From: Lentzea aerocolonigenes
GTDB taxonomy: Bacteria > Actinomycetota > Actinomycetes > Mycobacteriales > Pseudonocardiaceae
Assembly (NCBI RefSeq): GCF_000955955.1
Contig: NZ_JYJG01000197.1
Span: forward strand, 1-12,898
Direction of reading: 5' to 3'
DNA length: 12,898 nt
Position numbers and translations under genes: made by a program. Below, piece after piece: positions 6,862 to 12,898 of the stretch; position 1 is the stretch's first letter; every line of letters starts with the position of its first letter. The notes below the pieces were generated by a model. That model ran no database searches. It was given only the letters and a program-made list of their open reading frames with translations, and had not been told where the DNA came from.

Positions 6862-6870
6862 GTTAGCGGG

Positions 6871-6876
6871 TACCTT
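6871..6876 (+). promoter_or_regulatory. Putative -10 box of the deacetylase gene
   Basis: TACCTT fits TANNNT and ends 6 nt before the GTG at 6883. It lies 9 bp from the opposing -10 box, so the two promoters overlap and could not easily fire together. Confidence 0.45.
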
Positions 6877-6882
6877 CCGCGC

Positions 6883-7578
6883 GTGCAGTTCGCCGGACCC
6901 AGAACCCTGATGGCCGTTCACGCCCACCCCGGCGACGAGTCGACGTCGACCGGTGGCGCGCTGGCCCGCTATGCCAGGCACGGAGCCAGAACCGTGGTGG
7001 TGACGTGCACCAACGGCGAGTTCGACGACGCCGCGAACGGTGCGGTGCCGGGCGAGGTCGGCCACCACCCGCAGGCCGTGGCCGCGCACCGGCGCGCGGA
7101 GTTGATCGCGGCCTGCGATGTGCTGGGCGTCACAGACCTGGAACTGCTGGGATATCACGACTCCGGCCACACCGGCGAGGTCCCGGCGGGCGGGTTCTGC
7201 ACGATCCCGGTGGAGACGGCGGCGGGCCGGCTCGCCGCGCTGATCGAGCACTACCAGCCTCAGGTGGTGCTGACCCACTACAGCTCGCACCGCGACCACA
7301 TGCACGTCTGCCGGGTGGCCGGGCTCGCGGTCCGCCGCACCGGCATCCCGGCCAAGCTCTACCTCACCGCGCGCGAGGGCTCGACCACGATCGACATCAA
7401 CGAGGTCGCGGACGTGAAGCGCAAGGCGTTGCGGTGTCACGCGAGTCAGCAGGTGCACGGAGCGTTCTCCCTGCAGGAGCAGTACTTCCGCGAGATCGAC
7501 GTCACGGACGCGCCGCTGCCGGAGACCGATCTGTTCGCCGGGATCGTGACCAGCGGACCGGACCTGCCGCGCTGGTGA
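6883..7578 (+). CDS. PIG-L/LmbE (MshB/Mca-like) deacetylase homologue lacking the catalytic Asp
   Basis: This encodes a 231-residue member of the zinc N-acetylglucosaminyl deacetylase superfamily, which includes MshB and Mca of mycothiol metabolism. Strand 1 and the first metal motif read RTLMAVHAHPGDES, where the family has AHPDDE. His15 and Asp18 (zinc ligands) are kept, but the general-base Asp is Gly17 (codon GGC). VVVTCTNGEFDD and ELIAACDVLGVTDLELLGYHDSG are typical of the family. The second metal motif is SSHRDHMHV (His136 and His139), in place of HPDH. It is shorter than MshB itself. The GTG at 6883 retains strand 1; an ATG at 6910 would cut it off. The gene diverges from the DUF4231-like gene and ends in a strong hairpin. 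It may be inactive, altered, or a binding protein. Confidence 0.85.
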   Translation: MQFAGPRTLMAVHAHPGDESTSTGGALARYARHGARTVVVTCTNGEFDDAANGAVPGEVGHHPQAVAAHRRAELIAACDVLGVTDLELLGYHDSGHTGEVPAGGFCTIPVETAAGRLAALIEHYQPQVVLTHYSSHRDHMHVCRVAGLAVRRTGIPAKLYLTAREGSTTIDINEVADVKRKALRCHASQQVHGAFSLQEQYFREIDVTDAPLPETDLFAGIVTSGPDLPRW

Positions 7579-7601
7579 GACCGCGCTCGGGCGGTCTCAC
7601 C
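7574..7601 (+). terminator. 11-bp perfect hairpin ending the deacetylase gene
   Basis: GGTGAGACCGC (7574-7584) pairs fully with GCGGTCTCACC (7591-7601) around a 6-nt loop. The left arm contains the TGA stop codon (7576-7578). No T-tract follows, as is common for actinobacterial terminators. It may also block read-through from the small minus-strand ORF, whose stop is 12 nt away. Confidence 0.75.
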
Positions 7602-7613
7602 TCACGCAGGTCC

Positions 7614-7721
7614 TCAGATGCCGAGCCCGGACAGCAGTCCCTGTACGAGACCGGCCGCCTGGGAGAGCAGGCTGCTGGCCTGGTTGACGAGACCCATGAC
7701 CGTGTCCATCAGTGCGCCCAT
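7614..7721 (-). CDS. Small ORF, 35-residue amphipathic peptide (no recognised family)
   Basis: The ORF reads MGALMDTVMGLVNQASSLLS followed by QAAGLVQGLLSGLGI and a TGA stop. Hydrophobic residues (L4, V8, L11/V12, A15, L18/L19, A22, L25/V26, L29/L30, L33) recur every 3-4 positions. The other face carries only Gly, Ser, Gln, Asn, Thr and one Asp, so a nearly uncharged amphipathic helix is predicted. There is no Cys, signal peptide or leader motif. Thirty of 35 codons end in G or C, matching real genes here. GGAGG lies 10 nt before the ATG, slightly far but strong. It lies 140 nt downstream of the UDP-glucose dehydrogenase gene on the same strand, with a hairpin between. It could be a membrane-active, bacteriocin-like or regulatory peptide; none of these is shown. 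Confidence 0.55.
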   Translation of the reverse strand: MGALMDTVMGLVNQASSLLSQAAGLVQGLLSGLGI

Positions 7722-7743
7722 CTTCTGGGATCCTCCCGACAAG

Positions 7744-7768
7744 ACCCGGTGAGCTCGTCCCACCGGGT
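7744..7768 (-). terminator. 8-bp hairpin between the UDP-glucose dehydrogenase gene and the small ORF
   Basis: ACCCGGTG (7744-7751) pairs with CACCGGGT (7761-7768) around a 9-nt loop. On the minus strand it follows the dehydrogenase gene by about 90 nt and is followed by the weakly T-rich CTTGT. It could end the glycosyltransferase operon. If transcription continues or starts upstream, it would instead be a 5'-leader structure of the small ORF. Confidence 0.5.
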
Positions 7769-7861
7769 GTTGCCGGGAATCAAAGCGCTAGCACACGAAA
7801 CTCGCGCGCCCACTCACACCATTGAGCTAAAAGGACTGTCTTGAATGGACTGCACCAGGAC

Positions 7862-9157
7862 CTAACGACGGCCGAGCGACGTGCAGGTGAAGCCCGCGCG
7901 GCGGATGACGTCCGGGTCCAAGAGGTTCCTGGTGTCAACGACAACCGGCTGCCGCACGGCCTCGGCGAGCCGCGCCCAGTCCAGCGAGCGGAAGTCCGGC
8001 CACTCGGTCAGCACGACGAGCGCGTCGACGTCCTTGGCCGCCTGGTACGGATCGTCCACAACGGACACATGACCGAGGTCCGTGCCACCGGCCAGCGCCG
8101 GGTCGTAGCCGACGAGGTCCGCACCGGCCTGCTTCAGCAGCGCGGCCACGGCCAGTGCGGGCGAGTCGCGCAGGTCGTCCGTGCCGGCCTTGAACGTCAG
8201 GCCGAGCAGTCCGAGCCGCACGTGCGACAGCGAGCCGCCGCGCTTGCCGGTGACGGCGAGGCGGACCTTCTCGACCATCCGCGTGCGCTGGCGCTCGTTG
8301 GTGTCGATCGTGGCGCGCAGCAGGCGGAACTCGAAGTCGGCGGCGTCCGCGGCCTGGAGCATCGCGTGCGTGTCCTTGGGCAGGCACGAACCGCCCCAGC
8401 CCGGGCCGGGCGAGAGGAACGCCTGGCCGATGCGCTTGTCGTAGCCCATGCCCTCGGTGACGTCGGTGATGTTCGCGCCGAGCCGCTCGCACAGCTCCGC
8501 CACCGCGTTGACGTACGAGAGCTTCATCGCGAGGAAGCAGTTGGCCGCGTACTTGACCAGCTCGGCCGACGCCGCGTCCGTCAGCACCGTCGGCGCGCCG
8601 AGGCGTGCGTAGAGGGCCGCCACGCGCTCGGCAGCGTCCTGCTGGTCGCAGCCGACGACGATCCGGTCCGGGTTCAGGAAGTCGTGGACCGCGGAGCCCT
8701 CACGGAGGAACTCGGGGTTCGAGACGACTGCCACGTCGTCACGGCGGAGCAGCTCGGCGGTGCGGATCGACGTTCCGACGGGCACGGTGGACTTGTTCAC
8801 GATCACGCAGCCGGACGGCAGCAGGTCGCGCGTCTCGTCCACAACGGACTCGACGGCCTGCAGGTCCGCGACGCCGCCGACACCCATCGGCGTGGGCACG
8901 CAGAGGAACACGACCTCGGCGTCGGCCACCGCGGCCGACGCACCGAGCACGAAGGACAACCGGCCGGACGCGATGCCCTCGCCCACCAGGTCCGCGAGCT
9001 TCGGTTCGAGGATGTCGACCTCACCGCGCGAGAGCCGTTCCACCTTGGCCTGGTCGACGTCCGCGCACACCACGCGGTGACCGAGCGACGCGAGGCACGC
9101 GCCGGTGGTCAGGCCGACGTACCCGGTGCCGACGACCGCGATCCTTCTGACGAACAT
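7862..9157 (-). CDS. ugd: UDP-glucose 6-dehydrogenase
   Basis: This encodes a 431-residue NAD-dependent enzyme that oxidises UDP-glucose twice to UDP-glucuronate in the cytoplasm. The N-terminal Rossmann motif is IAVVGTGYVG (6-15). FLCVPTPM and NKSTVPVGT follow, then NPEFLREGSA with Glu149, KYAANCFLAMK with Lys202 and Asn206, and the catalytic cysteine motif GWGGSCLPKDT with Cys258. The UDP-binding C-terminal domain contains LGLTFKAGTDDLRDSPA. Length is normal and all active-site residues are present. Related UDP-ManNAc dehydrogenases share the fold, so substrate is likely but not certain. Two ATGs overlap the glycosyltransferase stop in ATGATG; the second (9157) has better spacing from GGGAG. 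Coupling to the GT4 gene suggests UDP-glucuronate is used in the same glycan pathway. Confidence 0.93.
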   Translation of the reverse strand: MFVRRIAVVGTGYVGLTTGACLASLGHRVVCADVDQAKVERLSRGEVDILEPKLADLVGEGIASGRLSFVLGASAAVADAEVVFLCVPTPMGVGGVADLQAVESVVDETRDLLPSGCVIVNKSTVPVGTSIRTAELLRRDDVAVVSNPEFLREGSAVHDFLNPDRIVVGCDQQDAAERVAALYARLGAPTVLTDAASAELVKYAANCFLAMKLSYVNAVAELCERLGANITDVTEGMGYDKRIGQAFLSPGPGWGGSCLPKDTHAMLQAADAADFEFRLLRATIDTNERQRTRMVEKVRLAVTGKRGGSLSHVRLGLLGLTFKAGTDDLRDSPALAVAALLKQAGADLVGYDPALAGGTDLGHVSVVDDPYQAAKDVDALVVLTEWPDFRSLDWARLAEAVRQPVVVDTRNLLDPDVIRRAGFTCTSLGRR

Positions 9158-10485
9158 CATTCTCCCGTTCGGTTGACGGCGAACGCACGAAGCACGGCGT
9201 CGTCGCTCACGTCGATCATCTTGTTGCCCCACTGGTCGGTGCCCGGGGTCAGCTCCGGCCTGCCGTCGGGGAACGGGCCCCGCGAGGCGAAACCGGTGAG
9301 CCCGTCGAACACCGCGACGTAGTTCTCGGCCTGCGGGCGCCAGTCGAGCTCGGCCTCGCAGCGGCGCCTGCCCTCGAAGCCGAGGCGGCCACGGCGTTCC
9401 GCGTCGTCGAGGAGGTCGAGCAGCGATGTCGTGAACGCCTCGACGTCACCCGGCTCGACGTAGACGGCGCAGTCGCCGGCGGACACCACGGTCTCCGTCA
9501 GCCGGTACGAGACGACCGGCAGAGCGTAGGCCATGTACTCCATGGTCTTGTTCATAGTGGACACGTCGTTCAAAGGCGACAACGGATCCGGGCCGAGGCC
9601 GGCCGACGACGTGGACAGGTAACGCGTGATCTGTTCGGGCCCGACGCGTCCGGTGAACTCCACGTATGGGTCGAGGCCCCACGCCGTGGCCTGCTTCTTC
9701 AGGTCTTCCAGGCAGTCGCCGAAGCCCAGCAGCGCGAAGCGGACGTCGGTGCGGCCACGGTCGAAGACAACTCTGCGTGCGACTTCGAGCACACCGTCGA
9801 CGCCGTCCTGCGGGCCCATGATTCCCAGATAGGCCACCAGGTGTTTGCCGCCGCGCCGCAGCTCGTCCACACCCTCGACAGGTCGCATCACGGTGGTGTC
9901 CGGACCCGAGCGCACGACGGTGGTGTGCTCGGGCGGCACGGATCCGCGCGTCCACGCGATCTTCTGGTACGAGGTGTTGGTCGACGTCACCCGGTCGGCC
10001 GTGCGGAACGTCCGGCGCTCCAGCCACTTCAGGATCCGGTACTGCAGCTTGCCCGCCGCGCCCGTGGGCTCGCCGAAGCGCGACAGGAACACCTCGGGGT
10101 TGAGGTCGTGGTGGTCGAAGACGAACTTCACGCCACCGAGCCGCCACAGCAACGCGAGCGCCCAGTACGTGTCCGGCGGGTTGCACGCCTGCATGACGTG
10201 GAATCGCCTGCGGGCACGGACTTTCACGCTGAGCAACGCCGTGCGCACCCAGCAGTACAGGAACTCCCACGCGTATCCGAGCACACCTTCGGCCTGCGGC
10301 GGCGGAGCGTACTTGTACAGATGCACACCGTCGAGCAGCTGATAGGCGGGATCACCCGGACCTTTCGGGCAGATCACCGAAACCTCGTACCCGGCGGCGG
10401 TCAGGGCGCGGCATTCCAGCCAGACGCGTCTGTCCAGCGGCACCGGCAGGTTCTGCACGATGATCAACACGTGTGGAGCACTCAA
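9157..10485 (-). CDS. GT4-family glycosyltransferase
   Basis: This is a 442-residue GT-B fold retaining glycosyltransferase. The acceptor half has HVLIIVQNLPVPLDRRVWLECRALTAAGYEVSVICPKG, then CNPPDTYWALALLWRLGG and FDHHDLNPEVFLSRFG, which are typical of GT4 enzymes of exopolysaccharide and O-antigen clusters. The donor half has LGIMGPQDGVDGVLEVARRV, LGFGDCLEDLKK and DVSTMNKTMEYMAYALPVVSYRLTET, where the nucleotide-sugar-binding Glu motif is expected. It probably acts on a lipid-linked sugar at the cytoplasmic membrane face; donor and acceptor are unknown. The start is a TTG with AGGGA only 3 nt upstream; a GTG five codons in is possible but would cut into strand 1. The stop overlaps the dehydrogenase start by one base. 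The last 40 or so residues extend past the domain with no recognised motif. Confidence 0.9.
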   Translation of the reverse strand: MSAPHVLIIVQNLPVPLDRRVWLECRALTAAGYEVSVICPKGPGDPAYQLLDGVHLYKYAPPPQAEGVLGYAWEFLYCWVRTALLSVKVRARRRFHVMQACNPPDTYWALALLWRLGGVKFVFDHHDLNPEVFLSRFGEPTGAAGKLQYRILKWLERRTFRTADRVTSTNTSYQKIAWTRGSVPPEHTTVVRSGPDTTVMRPVEGVDELRRGGKHLVAYLGIMGPQDGVDGVLEVARRVVFDRGRTDVRFALLGFGDCLEDLKKQATAWGLDPYVEFTGRVGPEQITRYLSTSSAGLGPDPLSPLNDVSTMNKTMEYMAYALPVVSYRLTETVVSAGDCAVYVEPGDVEAFTTSLLDLLDDAERRGRLGFEGRRRCEAELDWRPQAENYVAVFDGLTGFASRGPFPDGRPELTPGTDQWGNKMIDVSDDAVLRAFAVNRTGE

Positions 10486-10677
10486 AGGTCCCTACTTCCA
10501 ACGGGGGCCGACGCCTCGTAGGTCGTCCCCGGCGCCCGAAGAGTTACGCGTGGCATTCAAAGGACCGGGATGCGGACGACCGTGTGCGCCCAGACGGTGT
10601 AACAGCGCCTCGGATCCGCCGATGTAGCAGTGGGGTATTCGCGCGTCCAGGCACTCCTGGAAGAAGGCGGTGTTTGG
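10486..10677. other. 192-bp divergent intergenic region between glycosyltransferase and MFS genes
   Basis: This gap must hold the promoters of both operons, but I see no convincing -35/-10 pair. A 10-codon ORF (MRTTVCAQTV) lies at 10570-10602 on the plus strand, upstream of the transporter; I do not call it a gene. Confidence 0.4.
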
Positions 10678-11898
10678 GTGTACGTGGCGTCAGCTCGGGC
10701 GGAGCACGGCAACAAGCTGGGTGGCGTGCCACGCGCGGTTGTCGCTGTCGGAGCGGTTTCGCTGCTCACGGACATTTCCTCCGAGATGGTCACGGCGTTC
10801 CTGCCGGTCTATCTCCTGTTCACACTTCACGTTGGTTACGTGCAGTTCGGACTGCTCGACGGCCTGTACACCGGTGCCACGGCGGTTCTGCGCCTCGTGG
10901 GCGGGCATGTCGCGGACCGGTTGAGGCGTCCCAAGGCCGTCGCGGGTGTGGGATATGCCATGTCCGCGGTCACGAAGCTGGCGTTCCCTCTCGTCGGCGC
11001 TTCGGCGTTCGGCATCGGCGGGCTGCTCGCCGCTGACCGTGCGGGCAAAGGTTTGCGCACTGCGCCGCGTGACGCCCTGATCTCGCTGAGCGTTCCCTCA
11101 CACCAGCTCGGCACCGCGTTCGGTGTGCACCGCACGATGGACACCGTCGGCGCACTGCTCGGGCCGCTCGTGACGTTCCTGCTGATCACGAACCTCGGCA
11201 CGCAGCCGGACCCGATCTTCATCGTGAGCTTCGCGTTCGCGCTGGTCGGCGTGATCACGCTGGTGTTCTTCGTCCGGGAGCGCCCGGCCGCACCGGCTTC
11301 GGCCAGGAAGGCGCCGGACATCAAGGCCGGTTTGGCGCTGCTGAAGGACAAGGCGTTCGCCCGCGTGACGATCGTGGCCGCGATCCTCGGCCTGGCCACG
11401 ATGTCCGACGCGTTCGTGTTCGTGCTGGTGCAGAAGACGACCGACATCCCGCTGGGCGCGCTGCCGCTGCTGCCGCTGGGCACCGCTTTGACGTTCCTGC
11501 TCCTCGCGACTCCCCTGGGCCGGTTGTCCGACCGCCTGGGCCGCTGGAAGATCTTCTTCGCCGGTCACGTGTTGCTGCTCGGCGTGTACTTGTTGTTGCT
11601 GGCCCCCAGCGGTGGTTACACCGTCGCGGTCATCGCCCTGTTGCTGCACGGCGCTTTCTACGCCGCCACCGACGGCGTGCTGTCGGCGTGGGCCGGCTCG
11701 ATGATCCCCGAGGACCTGCGCGGCTCGGGTCTCGCCGTGGTGCAGACCGGTCAGGCCATGGCGAAGCTGGTGTCCTCAGTCGCGTTCGGTTTCCTGCTGC
11801 AGTACGCGTCCGTGCTCGCCGCGGTCGCCGTGGCCGGTGGCGGGCTCGCCGTCTCGTTGCTCGTCGTGCTGGTGGTCAGAAGGAGAGCTGCCGCGTGA
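10678..11898 (+). CDS. Major facilitator superfamily transporter
   Basis: This encodes a permease of about 406 residues with roughly twelve hydrophobic helices. It opens with VPRAVVAVGAVSLLTDISSEMVTAFLPVYL. The MFS motif A is GGHVADRLRRPK between helices 2 and 3, and a second A-like copy is TPLGRLSDRLGRWK between helices 8 and 9. DRAGKGLRTAPRDALIS and FGVHRTMDTVGALLGPL are typical of a group of bacterial MFS proteins of mostly unknown substrate. Direction (export or import) cannot be told. The start is uncertain: GTG at 10630, 10678, 10684 and 10726 are in frame. I chose 10678 because AAGG lies 10 nt upstream. It diverges from the glycosyltransferase operon and overlaps the next gene by 4 nt (GTGA), so the two proteins are made together. 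Confidence 0.9.
   Translation: MYVASARAEHGNKLGGVPRAVVAVGAVSLLTDISSEMVTAFLPVYLLFTLHVGYVQFGLLDGLYTGATAVLRLVGGHVADRLRRPKAVAGVGYAMSAVTKLAFPLVGASAFGIGGLLAADRAGKGLRTAPRDALISLSVPSHQLGTAFGVHRTMDTVGALLGPLVTFLLITNLGTQPDPIFIVSFAFALVGVITLVFFVRERPAAPASARKAPDIKAGLALLKDKAFARVTIVAAILGLATMSDAFVFVLVQKTTDIPLGALPLLPLGTALTFLLLATPLGRLSDRLGRWKIFFAGHVLLLGVYLLLLAPSGGYTVAVIALLLHGAFYAATDGVLSAWAGSMIPEDLRGSGLAVVQTGQAMAKLVSSVAFGFLLQYASVLAAVAVAGGGLAVSLLVVLVVRRRAAA
11880..11885 (+). promoter_or_regulatory. Ribosome binding site of the PD40-like gene
   Basis: AAGGAG lies inside the end of the MFS gene, 9 nt before the GTG at 11895. It fixes that start and supports coupled translation. Confidence 0.75.
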
Positions 11899-12869
11899 AG
11901 TCCTGGTTCGCCAGGCACCGCGTGTTGATCGGGGTGGTCCTGGTGGCGCTGGTCGTGTTCGCGACCGGCGGCTACGTCTACCGCACGGCCACCAAGCCGG
12001 TCGCACAGGTGCAGGCCCATTCCGGACGTCTGTTGACCCTCATCGACCAGAGAGGCGGCAACGACGCGGTGTCGACAGCCGAACTGTCCACAGCGGACGG
12101 TCCGCGAAACGCGACAGGCATGCGCTGCCAACGCGTCTACACCGCCGGCGGCACCACTGTCTGCCTGCGGCTCGCGGGTGTGGGGCCGACGTTCGAGGCC
12201 GCGGTGATGGACTCTTCTGGCAAGGTTCTGAAGACGATTCCGCTGCCCGGTGTGCCTTCTCGCGCCCGTGTGTCGGCTTCCGGCAAGGTCGTGTCGTGGA
12301 CCGTGTTCGTGTCCGGTGACTCGTACGTGGCACCCGGCGGGTTCTCCACCCGCACCGGTTTCTACGACCTGCGCACCGACACCGTCGTCGAGTCGCTGGA
12401 AGTCTTCGGCGCGACCGTGGAGGGCAAGCCGTACAGCGCGGCCGACGTCAACTACTGGGGTCTGACGGTCGGTTCCGACGACCGCACGTTCTACGCGACC
12501 TTCCTCGGCGCGGGCCGGCGCTGGCTGGTCAAGGGCGACCTCTCGGCGCGCACCCTGGAGACCGTCCGCATCGGTCCCGAGTGCCCGTCGCTCTCCCCTG
12601 ACGGCAAGCACATCGCGTACAAGAAGACGACGCGCTGGGTGGGCCGCTGGGAGCTCGCGGTGCTGGATCTCGCTTCCGGTCAGGAACGCGTGCTGCCCGA
12701 CACTTCGGGAATCGACGACCAGGCCGCGTGGCTCGACGACAACACCCTCGCCTACGGCGCCATCTCCGGCTCCACGGGCAAGAGCTCGATCTTCCAGGTG
12801 CCAGCGGACGGCTCCACGAAGCCGACCTTGGTAGCAACGGAAGCCTCATCCCCGGTCCCCATGCCGTAG
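11895..12869 (+). CDS. Membrane-anchored TolB/PD40-like beta-propeller protein
   Basis: This is a 324-residue protein with an N-terminal anchor. A short basic start (MKSWFARHR) precedes one hydrophobic helix at about 10-29, and the rest is outside the cell. The external part is all beta. PD40/TolB-type blades are visible: SSGKVLKTIPLPGVPSRARVSASGKVVSW, CPSLSPDGKHIAYKK then WELAVLDLASGQERVLPDT, and DDQAAWLDDNTLAYGA then IFQVPADGSTKPTLV. One Cys pair (RCQRVYTAGGTTVC) may form a disulfide. These propellers usually bind proteins or ligands rather than catalyse. The gene overlaps the MFS gene by 4 nt, so it may assist the transporter or its cargo at the cell surface; this is inference. The 27-bp hairpin repeat begins at the base after its stop. 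Confidence 0.82.
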   Translation: MKSWFARHRVLIGVVLVALVVFATGGYVYRTATKPVAQVQAHSGRLLTLIDQRGGNDAVSTAELSTADGPRNATGMRCQRVYTAGGTTVCLRLAGVGPTFEAAVMDSSGKVLKTIPLPGVPSRARVSASGKVVSWTVFVSGDSYVAPGGFSTRTGFYDLRTDTVVESLEVFGATVEGKPYSAADVNYWGLTVGSDDRTFYATFLGAGRRWLVKGDLSARTLETVRIGPECPSLSPDGKHIAYKKTTRWVGRWELAVLDLASGQERVLPDTSGIDDQAAWLDDNTLAYGAISGSTGKSSIFQVPADGSTKPTLVATEASSPVPMP

Positions 12870-12896
12870 CTCGATGAAGGGAACCTTCATCCACCT
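12870..12896 (+). repeat. 27-bp 3'-end hairpin repeat, right copy (terminator-like)
   Basis: GATGAAGG (12873-12880) pairs with CCTTCATC (12884-12891) around GAA. The unit starts directly after the TAG stop of the PD40-like gene and matches 1-27 exactly as reverse complement, flanks included (CTC before the stem, CACCT overlapping its end). No T-tract follows, so if it terminates transcription it is the U-less type. Confidence 0.75.
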
Positions 12897-12898
12897 CA

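Larger units (their letters stand above)
6846..6885. promoter_or_regulatory. Divergent promoter region bracketed by an 8-bp inverted repeat containing both start codons
   Basis: CACGCGCG (6846-6853) and CGCGCGTG (6878-6885) are perfect reverse complements separated by 24 bp. The outer three bases of each arm are the GTG start codons of the DUF4231-like gene (minus strand) and the deacetylase gene (plus strand). Two TANNNT boxes lie between the arms. The structure could be an operator controlling both genes. Confidence 0.45.

Noticed and set aside
7802..7861. Possible tRNA-like segment (TTGAGCTAAAAGGACTG) in the gap before the dehydrogenase stop
   Set aside because: No acceptor stem pairing, TTCRA loop or CCA-proximal stem could be drawn.
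9161..9232. Extended N-terminus for UDP-glucose dehydrogenase starting inside the glycosyltransferase gene
   Set aside because: The extra residues are Arg-rich shadow sequence. The Rossmann motif begins properly after the ATGATG junction, which has a ribosome binding site.
7841..9322. 493-codon plus-strand open frame opposite the dehydrogenase gene
   Set aside because: It is low-complexity and Arg/Gly/Val-rich with no family pattern. The opposite strand encodes a complete UDP-glucose dehydrogenase.
10570..10602. 10-codon ORF MRTTVCAQTV upstream of the MFS gene as an attenuation leader peptide
   Set aside because: There is only one Cys codon, no paired anti-terminator hairpins and no clear promoter. 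A short ORF like this is expected by chance.
1..12898. Whole window as a 12.9-kb composite transposon or island with 27-bp terminal inverted repeats
   Set aside because: No transposase, integrase, resolvase or tRNA is present. The contents look like ordinary chromosomal genes of uniform composition. Each repeat is placed precisely after a stop codon, which fits 3'-end hairpins better. Target-site duplications cannot be checked because flanking bases are missing.

Overview
The window is uniformly GC-rich, with GC-biased third codon positions, GTG/TTG starts and several start codons that sit directly behind a TANNNT -10 box (leaderless style). Together with the gene families present (CU044_5270-like regulator, PknB-type kinase, LmbE/MshB-like deacetylase), this suggests a high-GC actinomycete. 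Pseudonocardiales (Lentzea/Saccharothrix/Amycolatopsis-like) is my best guess, from gestalt only. I see no rRNA, tRNA, transposase, integrase, phage gene or CRISPR array. The genes look chromosomal, with short gaps or overlaps throughout.

Left part (1-3288): a secreted seven-bladed YVTN beta-propeller protein and a GNAT acetyltransferase read leftward. Divergent from them is a translationally coupled pair, a sigma-70-like factor and a single-pass membrane protein in the usual place of its regulator. Middle part (3273-6848): a Ser/Thr kinase with two membrane helices and a PH-like C-terminal region reads leftward and overlaps the sigma-factor operon tail to tail. A CorA-type metal channel reads rightward and is followed after 3 nt by an unusual crotonase. 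The crotonase abuts, stop to stop, a DUF4231/SLATT-type two-helix membrane protein.

Right part (6849-12898): an LmbE/MshB-like deacetylase lacking its catalytic aspartate reads rightward into an 11-bp hairpin. Next, on the minus strand, lies an easily missed 35-codon ORF for an amphipathic peptide. It is downstream of a GT4 glycosyltransferase/UDP-glucose 6-dehydrogenase operon, which probably makes UDP-glucuronate and a cell-surface or secreted glycan. Divergent from that operon is an MFS transporter coupled to a membrane-anchored PD40/TolB-like propeller protein.

The two ends of the window carry the same 27-bp sequence in inverted orientation. Each copy lies 0-4 nt beyond the stop codon of an outward-reading propeller gene, and each folds into an 8-bp hairpin. 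I read these as copies of a dispersed, orientation-conserved 3'-end element rather than as transposon ends. The most novel-looking items are the 35-aa peptide gene, the repeated 3'-end element, the deacetylase with HPGDE instead of HPDDE, and the 34-bp divergent promoter region bracketed by an inverted repeat that contains both start codons.
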